19,877 nucleotides of DNA, taken from Campylobacterales bacterium (lineage in GTDB: Bacteria; Campylobacterota; Campylobacteria; Campylobacterales; QNZT01). Position 1 is the first letter of the stretch. Every line of letters starts with the position of its first letter. Position numbers and translations under genes: made by a program. Below the pieces are notes generated by a model. That model saw nothing but the letters and a program-made list of their open reading frames with translations, was not told the origin of the DNA and searched no databases. Shown here in pieces: positions 15,365 through 19,877 of the stretch. Where the stretch lies: NCBI GenBank assembly GCA_015662615.1, contig DQTU01000220.1, positions 1 through 19,877 on the forward strand. The letters are read 5' to 3'.

Positions 15365-15637
15365 CTAGGATTTGCTGCTCATCTGTGCCTTCTTCTCACT
15401 CTTCATAAGCCAAACAAAAACCTCTGCAACTGCTTTGTAAAGATTTGCTGGGATTTGCTCATCTAAGTCAAGATTTAAAAGACTATCAGCCAAAGCTTTA
15501 TTTTTAAAAATGGGGATATCAAACTCTTTTGCTTTTTCCATGATTTTATCAGCAATAGGACCTTTTCCTTTTGCCACTACTTTTGGAGCAGAATTGCCAT
15601 CTTCTTGATATTTTAACGCAACTGCTTTTTTATCCAT
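15365..15637 (-). CDS. FlhB C-terminal-domain homologue (FlhX/FhlB type)
   Basis: The 90-residue protein matches only the cytoplasmic C-terminal domain of FlhB, beginning just after where the NPTH self-cleavage motif would be: AVALKYQ, APKVVAKGKGPIADKIMEKAKEFDIPIFKNKALADSLL, and EQIPANLYKAVAEVFVWLM. It has no membrane helices and no NPTH. Such stand-alone proteins occur in Campylobacterota and other bacteria and can stand in for the cleaved FlhB C-terminal fragment in flagellar export switching. Its ATG lies inside the end of pgeF (8-nt overlap), with no clear ribosome-binding site, so it is probably translated by coupling. The family call is firm; the exact role here is inferred. Confidence 0.88.
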   Translation of the reverse strand: MDKKAVALKYQEDGNSAPKVVAKGKGPIADKIMEKAKEFDIPIFKNKALADSLLNLDLDEQIPANLYKAVAEVFVWLMKSEKKAQMSSKS

Positions 15638-16346
15638 GAAGTTTCATAATACCAGCAAACCTTCCAGTAATCCCTTCTCTTCGATATGAAAAATAGTCTT
15701 CATCACAGCATGTACAGATAGAGGATATTTCAATATTTTTTATACCCACACTTCTCAATTGGTCAACATTCATGCTATGCAAATCCAAATACCACTTTTC
15801 ATCTCTTTTCTCTTTATACTTTTCATCAACAAGTCGAGCTATCTCTTCTCCAACTTCATAACAACATTTATGTATCGAAGCACCCAAACAGACTAAAATA
15901 TCTGAAGTCTCACATCCAAATACATCAACCATTTTTAAAACCGTCTTTTTAGCAATTTCATTAAAGGTGCCATTACGCCCAGCATGCACAACAGCAATCA
16001 CACTCTTTTTTGGGTCATAGAGTAATATCGGTATACAATCTGCAACCATAACCATCAAAGGGATATTTTTCACATTTGTAATAAGTGCATCACAATTTTC
16101 TATCCTATTCATAGAAGCATCTTTTATGACTGCAATATTTGCACTATGCGTTTGCTCCATATAAATTAAGTTTTCAATTAAAAAATTATATTTTTCAGAA
16201 GTTATCGTTCTATTTTCCAAAACATTTTTGGGACTATCTTTAACATGAAGTGCAAGGTTTAGTGAATCATACGGAGTTTTACTAACTCCTCCATAACGAG
16301 AGGTAACTGTAAAAAATAGAGAATCTTCAAATTGTGTAAAAATCAT
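15630..16346 (-). CDS. pgeF: PgeF/YfiH-family (laccase-domain) protein
   Basis: The 238-residue product belongs to the former DUF152 family. The metal-site residues are visible: H67 in QTHSANI, C104 in ADCIPILLYDP and H121 in VVHAGRNGT. The C-terminal CTCCDEDYFSYRREGITGR also matches the family. Members are reported as polyphenol oxidases, as purine nucleoside phosphorylase/adenosine deaminase-like enzymes and as peptidoglycan-editing factors that remove misincorporated residues, so the physiological substrate here is open. The ATG overlaps the ribE stop by one base (TAATG at 16344-16348), so it is coupled to riboflavin synthase; flhX follows with an 8-nt overlap. Confidence 0.9.
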   Translation of the reverse strand: MIFTQFEDSLFFTVTSRYGGVSKTPYDSLNLALHVKDSPKNVLENRTITSEKYNFLIENLIYMEQTHSANIAVIKDASMNRIENCDALITNVKNIPLMVMVADCIPILLYDPKKSVIAVVHAGRNGTFNEIAKKTVLKMVDVFGCETSDILVCLGASIHKCCYEVGEEIARLVDEKYKEKRDEKWYLDLHSMNVDQLRSVGIKNIEISSICTCCDEDYFSYRREGITGRFAGIMKLHG

Positions 16347-16957
16347 TAATATCTAGCCATGATACCTTCGATAGTATCCCAACTAACAGACTTCTCTTTA
16401 CTTCCAAACATGTGGTATAAATATCTTGCAAACATATCGGTTTCAATATTCACATGTGAGCCAATTTGATAAGTTTCAAAAAGTGTATTTTCCATCGTAT
16501 GAGGAATGATGGTTAATCTAAAACTATTATCCTCTACACTATTAACAGTCAAACTCACACCATCAATCGTGATACTTCCTTTTGGAATGATAAACTTGAT
16601 AAACTTTTCAGGAACTTCGATAAAAAAATCATAAGCTTTTTCTGATTTTGAGATATTTATAATCGTACCAACCGTATCCACATGCCCCTGCACGATATGA
16701 CCTTCAAGTCTATCACTAAGTCTCATGGCAGGTTCTAAGTGGACATTACCCTGCAAGTTTTCCACCGCCAAAAGGGATTTAGTCTCTGCTGAAAGCTCTA
16801 CTGTAAATTCTCCGTTACCCAACTTTACCACAGTAAGGCATGCACCATTTATTGCGATGGAGTCACCGATATTTGGTTCATACTCTGCACTTAGTGTTAA
16901 AAAATCATTTTCCATACTTTTGACCGTAGCCAATTCTCTTATTAATCCTGTAAACAT
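16346..16957 (-). CDS. ribE: Riboflavin synthase, alpha chain
   Basis: The 203-residue enzyme converts two 6,7-dimethyl-8-ribityllumazine molecules to riboflavin plus a pyrimidine product. It shows two lumazine-binding repeats: MFTGLI ... IAINGACLTV in the first, and HIVQGHVDTVG ... ITIDGVSLTV in the second, with a C-terminal trimerisation helix region. The MFTGLI start is near-universal, fixing the ATG at 16957-16955. No ribosome-binding site precedes it. An extended -10, TTTGATATAAT, ends 7 nt before the A of ATG, so the message may be leaderless. It is the first gene of ribE-pgeF-flhX. No FMN riboswitch fits in the 35-bp upstream gap. Confidence 0.95.
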   Translation of the reverse strand: MFTGLIRELATVKSMENDFLTLSAEYEPNIGDSIAINGACLTVVKLGNGEFTVELSAETKSLLAVENLQGNVHLEPAMRLSDRLEGHIVQGHVDTVGTIINISKSEKAYDFFIEVPEKFIKFIIPKGSITIDGVSLTVNSVEDNSFRLTIIPHTMENTLFETYQIGSHVNIETDMFARYLYHMFGSKEKSVSWDTIEGIMARY

Positions 16958-16995
16958 AACTTGATTATATCAAAGTTTGCTATAATCAAATAATG
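16955..16995. promoter_or_regulatory. Mirror-image divergent promoters of ribE and mnmG
   Basis: The 35-bp gap plus the two start codons forms a 41-bp inverted repeat centred on 16975, with 17 of 20 arm positions matching. Each arm reads TTTGnTATAAT, then CAA, then three bases, then ATG. The minus-strand -10 is 16969-16964 and the plus-strand -10 is 16981-16986. In both cases the A of ATG is the seventh base after the -10, where transcription normally starts. TTTGnTATAAT is the extended -10 known in Campylobacter-type promoters. The -35 zone of each promoter falls on the other's -10. Confidence 0.7.
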
Positions 16996-18876
16996 AAATA
17001 TGATGTAATAATAATAGGTGGAGGGCATGCAGGTATTGAAGCTTCTTTGTCTTGTGCCAGAATGGGAAAAAACACTCTTCTTTTAACTATGTTAGCAGAC
17101 CGTATCGGAGCAGTAAGTTGCAATCCTGCAATCGGTGGACTTGCAAAAGGGCATCTTGTAAAAGAGATAGATGCACTCGGTGGAGAGATGGGATTATGTA
17201 CCGATGCTACTGGTATCCAATACCGAATCTTAAATGCTTCAAAAGGTCCAGCAGTAAGAGGAAGTCGTGCTCAGATTGACATGGATAGATATAGTGTTTA
17301 CATGCGAGATGTTTGTCTGAACACTCAAAACCTAACCATAAAACAAGAGATGGCTGAAGAGCTTATCGTAAACGATGGAACAATTACAAGTGTTAAAACC
17401 AATTTACAAAATAATTATGAAGCAAAAAAAGTCATCATCACTTCTGGAACTTTTTTAAAAGGTCTGATTCATATCGGAGAGTTTCAGCAAGAAGCAGGAA
17501 GAAGCGGAGAGTTTCCCTCAAACAAACTAAGTGATAGCATAAAGTCGTTGGGGTTAGATTTAGGAAGATTAAAAACTGGAACATGTCCTAGAATTGATGC
17601 AAAGAGTATCGACTTTTCAGTCATGGATGAACAACCAGGAGATGAAGTTCCTATACCTTTTAGTTTTAGAACCGATAGGGAAACATTTAAGCCAAACCAA
17701 CTGCCATGTTTTATAACTTTTACAAACACATCAACTCACGACATTATATCAGGAAACTTTCACAGAGCTCCACTTTTTACAGGTCAGATAGAGGGTGTTG
17801 GACCTAGATATTGTCCAAGTATCGAAGATAAAGTAAACCGTTTTTCCGAAAAAGATAGACATCATCTATTTATCGAACCACAAACCCAAGAAGCAACCGA
17901 ATATTATATCAACGGACTTACCACTTCTCTTCCAACAGATGTACAACTCAAAATGTTGCACTCTATAAAAGGGTTAGAAAATGCACAAATCGTGAGATAT
18001 GGTTATGCGATAGAGTATGATTATATCAACCCAATCGAACTTACACACACGCTCGAAACTAAAAAAGTCAAAGGGCTTTATTGTGCAGGTCAGATAAATG
18101 GAACAACAGGTTATGAAGAAGCAGCCGCTCAAGGACTCATGGCAGGGATAAATGCATCTTTGGCAATTGATGATAAAGAGCCACTAATTTTAAGACGAGA
18201 TGAAGCATATATCGGTGTTTTGATAGATGACTTAGTTACGAAAGGGACAAAAGAGCCTTATCGAATGTTTACAAGCCGTGCAGAGTATCGCCTACTTTTA
18301 CGAGAAGACAATGCTGACCTAAGACTCAGCCATTACGGACATCAAATCGGACTCATTGAAGATTCGATTTTTGAAAAAGTTGCTCAAAATGCAAAAGATT
18401 TAGCCTTTGCGAAAGCCTATATTAGTGAAAACTTCACAACACCCTCAAAAGCCAATTCTGCCATTTTAAAAGAAATTGATGAAGCTCCAGCTACGGATAA
18501 AATTGCACTTAAAAGTGTTGTTGGTAGAAAAAGTTTTACAATTGAAAAGCTAGAAGCACTCTTTCCCAAATTTGCACAATTTTCAAAAGAGACAAAAGAG
18601 CAAATTTTAGTAGAATCAAAATACGCAAACTACATCGAAAAACAGCAAAAACAGATAGATAAGATGAAAAATCTTATAAACATAAAAATTCCGAAAGAGT
18701 TTAATTTTGAAAAAGTTTCGGGACTTAGTAAAGAAATAGTAGAAAAGTTCAATACTTTTAACCCTGCAACGCTCCACTCAGCAAGTCAGATAAGCGGAGT
18801 TACTCCAGCTGCAATTGATATACTACATATTTATATCAAAATGGAACAGAAAAGTAAAAAAATCTCCACTATGTGA
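16993..18876 (+). CDS. mnmG: tRNA uridine-5-carboxymethylaminomethyl modification enzyme MnmG (GidA)
   Basis: The 627-residue FAD protein works with MnmE to modify the wobble uridine of several tRNAs. The dinucleotide-binding GGGHAG is at 9-14, followed by the family segments GGLAKGHLVKEIDALGGEMG, QYRILNASKGPAVRGSRAQIDMDRY, LKTGTCPRID with its conserved Cys, and CAGQINGTTGYEEAAAQGLMAGINA. The length is normal. The ATG gives the standard YDVIIIGGGHAG start but has no ribosome-binding site and begins 7 nt after a strong extended -10, so it may be translated from a leaderless message. I recall gidA close to the petABC genes in C. jejuni too. Confidence 0.97.
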   Translation: MKYDVIIIGGGHAGIEASLSCARMGKNTLLLTMLADRIGAVSCNPAIGGLAKGHLVKEIDALGGEMGLCTDATGIQYRILNASKGPAVRGSRAQIDMDRYSVYMRDVCLNTQNLTIKQEMAEELIVNDGTITSVKTNLQNNYEAKKVIITSGTFLKGLIHIGEFQQEAGRSGEFPSNKLSDSIKSLGLDLGRLKTGTCPRIDAKSIDFSVMDEQPGDEVPIPFSFRTDRETFKPNQLPCFITFTNTSTHDIISGNFHRAPLFTGQIEGVGPRYCPSIEDKVNRFSEKDRHHLFIEPQTQEATEYYINGLTTSLPTDVQLKMLHSIKGLENAQIVRYGYAIEYDYINPIELTHTLETKKVKGLYCAGQINGTTGYEEAAAQGLMAGINASLAIDDKEPLILRRDEAYIGVLIDDLVTKGTKEPYRMFTSRAEYRLLLREDNADLRLSHYGHQIGLIEDSIFEKVAQNAKDLAFAKAYISENFTTPSKANSAILKEIDEAPATDKIALKSVVGRKSFTIEKLEALFPKFAQFSKETKEQILVESKYANYIEKQQKQIDKMKNLINIKIPKEFNFEKVSGLSKEIVEKFNTFNPATLHSASQISGVTPAAIDILHIYIKMEQKSKKISTM

Positions 18877-18890
18877 CTTAAATCAACATA

Positions 18891-18941
18891 TTATAATTCA
18901 TTATAAGGTATAATTAACAATTATAAAAACTTATAAAGGAG
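18891..18941 (+). promoter_or_regulatory. AT-periodic promoter region of the pet (bc1) operon
   Basis: The 70-bp gap between mnmG and the Rieske gene carries TATAAT at 18892-18897 and again at 18909-18914. TTATAA occurs at 18891, 18901, 18921 and 18931, i.e. in a 10-bp register. AT-rich periodic stretches in place of a -35 are known for Campylobacter promoters. The AAAGGAG ribosome-binding site at 18935-18941 follows. No terminator for mnmG is evident. Confidence 0.45.
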
Positions 18942-18946
18942 TGTAT

Positions 18947-19456
18947 ATGGCTGTTGAAAAAGAGAGAAGAAGTTTTCTTGGAATGGCGTTAGGTGGATTT
19001 ACCGCAGTTGGTGGTATCGTCACACTTGGGGCAATGAAAAGAACTTGGGATCCTCTTCCAAGTGTTAAATCTGCGGGTTTTACTACTGTAGATTTAAGTG
19101 CTGCAGAGGAGAATGTTTTAAATGTTGAGAAATGGAGAGGGAAACCTATCTTTATTCTTAAAAAAAGTGCTGATATGGAAAAGCATGATAGAGATGTAAT
19201 TGTGGGTGATGCACGATTTCATGTATCTATCGGTCTATGTACGCATCTAGGTTGTATTCCTGCATACTTTCCAAAAAATAAAAATTTCATCTGTGCCTGT
19301 CACGGTGGAATGTATGATGTAAGTGGTGCGGCAACTAAAGCACCTCCTGTTAAACCACTAGAGATTCCTCCATTTAAAGTAGATGGGATGACATTGGTTT
19401 TAGGCGAAGAAGGCGAAGAGTTCAAAAAAATGAAAGCCGCTGGCTTAACGGTATAG
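18947..19456 (+). CDS. petA: Ubiquinol-cytochrome c reductase, Rieske iron-sulfur subunit
   Basis: The 169-residue protein is the Rieske subunit of the bc1 complex and passes electrons from quinol to cytochrome c1. The cluster ligands are in CTHLGC (98-103) and CACHGG (116-121): two Cys and two His bind the 2Fe-2S centre and two Cys form the disulfide. The family usually has CxCHGS; here the last residue is Gly. The N-terminus KERRSFLG plus a hydrophobic helix (about 11-29) is a twin-arginine signal anchor, so it is probably exported folded by the Tat system. I chose the ATG at 18947 over the in-frame GTG at 18941 because AAAGGAG covers the latter. Cytochrome b follows after 11 bp. Confidence 0.95.
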   Translation: MAVEKERRSFLGMALGGFTAVGGIVTLGAMKRTWDPLPSVKSAGFTTVDLSAAEENVLNVEKWRGKPIFILKKSADMEKHDRDVIVGDARFHVSIGLCTHLGCIPAYFPKNKNFICACHGGMYDVSGAATKAPPVKPLEIPPFKVDGMTLVLGEEGEEFKKMKAAGLTV

Positions 19457-19467
19457 GGGAGAGATGA

Positions 19468-19877
19468 ATGGCACATTTTGAAAAAGCAAAATCATTAAAT
19501 GAGTGGTTAGACCAGCGATTGGCGGTCAACACACTTCAGCGTGTACTCTCTACAGAGTATTGGATTCCGAAAAATATCAACTTTTTATGGGCAATGGGTA
19601 TGGTTCTTGCAATCATCTTCGCAATGCTTCTAATTTCTGGTATTTTCTTACTTATGTACTACAAACCAGATGTTAATTTAGCATTTAATTCTGTAAATAA
19701 CACCATCATGAATGAAGTTGGTTATGGTTGGCTTTGGAGACATATACATGCAGTTGCATCATCAGTTGCATTTTTAATCATATATATCCATATGTTTACA
19801 GGTATCTATTACGGTTCTTATAAAAAAGGTCGTGAGATGATTTGGATTACCGGCATGTTACTATTTGTTGCTTTCTC
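19468..19877 (+). CDS. petB: Cytochrome b subunit of the bc1 complex, N-terminal 136 residues (partial)
   Basis: The frame opens at an ATG preceded by GGGGAG and runs off the right edge. It encodes a polar N-terminus (AHFEKAKSLNEWLDQRL), a first membrane helix (about 40-65) and a second (about 95-113). The haem-ligand pattern is clear: RxxHA at R91-H94, and H108 in YIHMFTGIYYGSY, 14 residues apart as in cytochrome b. The third helix is just starting at the cut. The canonical HANGAS reads HAVASS here. It receives quinol electrons and carries haems bL and bH. It is the second gene of a petABC operon; the cytochrome c1 gene is expected beyond the window. Confidence 0.93.
   Translation, partial: MAHFEKAKSLNEWLDQRLAVNTLQRVLSTEYWIPKNINFLWAMGMVLAIIFAMLLISGIFLLMYYKPDVNLAFNSVNNTIMNEVGYGWLWRHIHAVASSVAFLIIYIHMFTGIYYGSYKKGREMIWITGMLLFVAF

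Noticed and set aside
15345..15380. A possible bidirectional terminator between the second GGDEF/EAL gene and flhX.
   Set aside because: Only AGGT...ACCT pairs cleanly, the stem breaks at once and there is no U run.
1..19877. CRISPR arrays, tRNA or rRNA genes, transposases, phage genes or an origin of replication.
   Set aside because: No regularly spaced direct repeats, cloverleaf-like segments or recognisable mobile-element proteins were seen; all large frames are accounted for by ordinary genes.

Overview
The window looks like chromosome of a free-living member of the Campylobacterota (Epsilonproteobacteria), probably near Sulfurimonas or its relatives. The DNA is AT-rich. The gene run rpsB-tsf-ABC ATPase-fliR ... 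acidic protein-gmk-tatA-argS, followed by mnmG and the Rieske/cytochrome b genes, matches from memory the Campylobacter jejuni stretch around Cj1175c-Cj1188c. The OprD-type porin, FeoAB, FlhB-like FlhX and bc1-type genes fit the same phylum. I see no tRNA, rRNA, CRISPR, insertion sequence or phage gene.

Layout. (1) 1-2737, minus strand: an apparent feoB-feoA-porin operon. Reading frames overlap, the usual feoA-feoB order is reversed, and a Fur-like palindrome lies in front. (2) 2850-6402, minus strand: a 355-aa acidic protein with a degenerate receiver domain, then gmk (TTG start), tatA and argS. (3) 6513-9933, plus strand: a secreted PLD-family nuclease-like protein and a 940-aa membrane sensor (HAMP, Aer-like PAS, degenerate GGDEF, intact EAL). 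These two genes look inserted into the older minus-strand run. (4) 9884-13270, minus strand: rpsB-tsf-ABC ATPase-fliR, with a structured candidate leader before rpsB. (5) 13573-15360, plus strand: a second, paralogous PAS-GGDEF-EAL protein. (6) 15365-16957, minus strand: ribE-pgeF-flhX with overlapping frames. (7) 16993-19877, plus strand: mnmG, then the start of a petABC (cytochrome bc1) operon, cut by the window end.

How it fits together. Most genes are housekeeping: iron uptake, translation, GTP/dGTP precursor supply, protein export, riboflavin, tRNA modification and respiration. On top of these sit two putative c-di-GMP phosphodiesterases. Each lies tail-to-tail against a flagellar export gene, fliR in one case and flhX in the other, so a link to the motile/sessile switch is plausible but inferred.

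The most unusual signal is the 35-bp gap between ribE and mnmG. Two near-identical extended -10 promoters (TTTGnTATAAT) face apart there, and each places its expected +1 exactly on the A of the ATG. Both genes therefore look leaderless, and their promoters overlap. Other dyads worth testing are at 2803-2845, 6424-6462 and 13513-13547.
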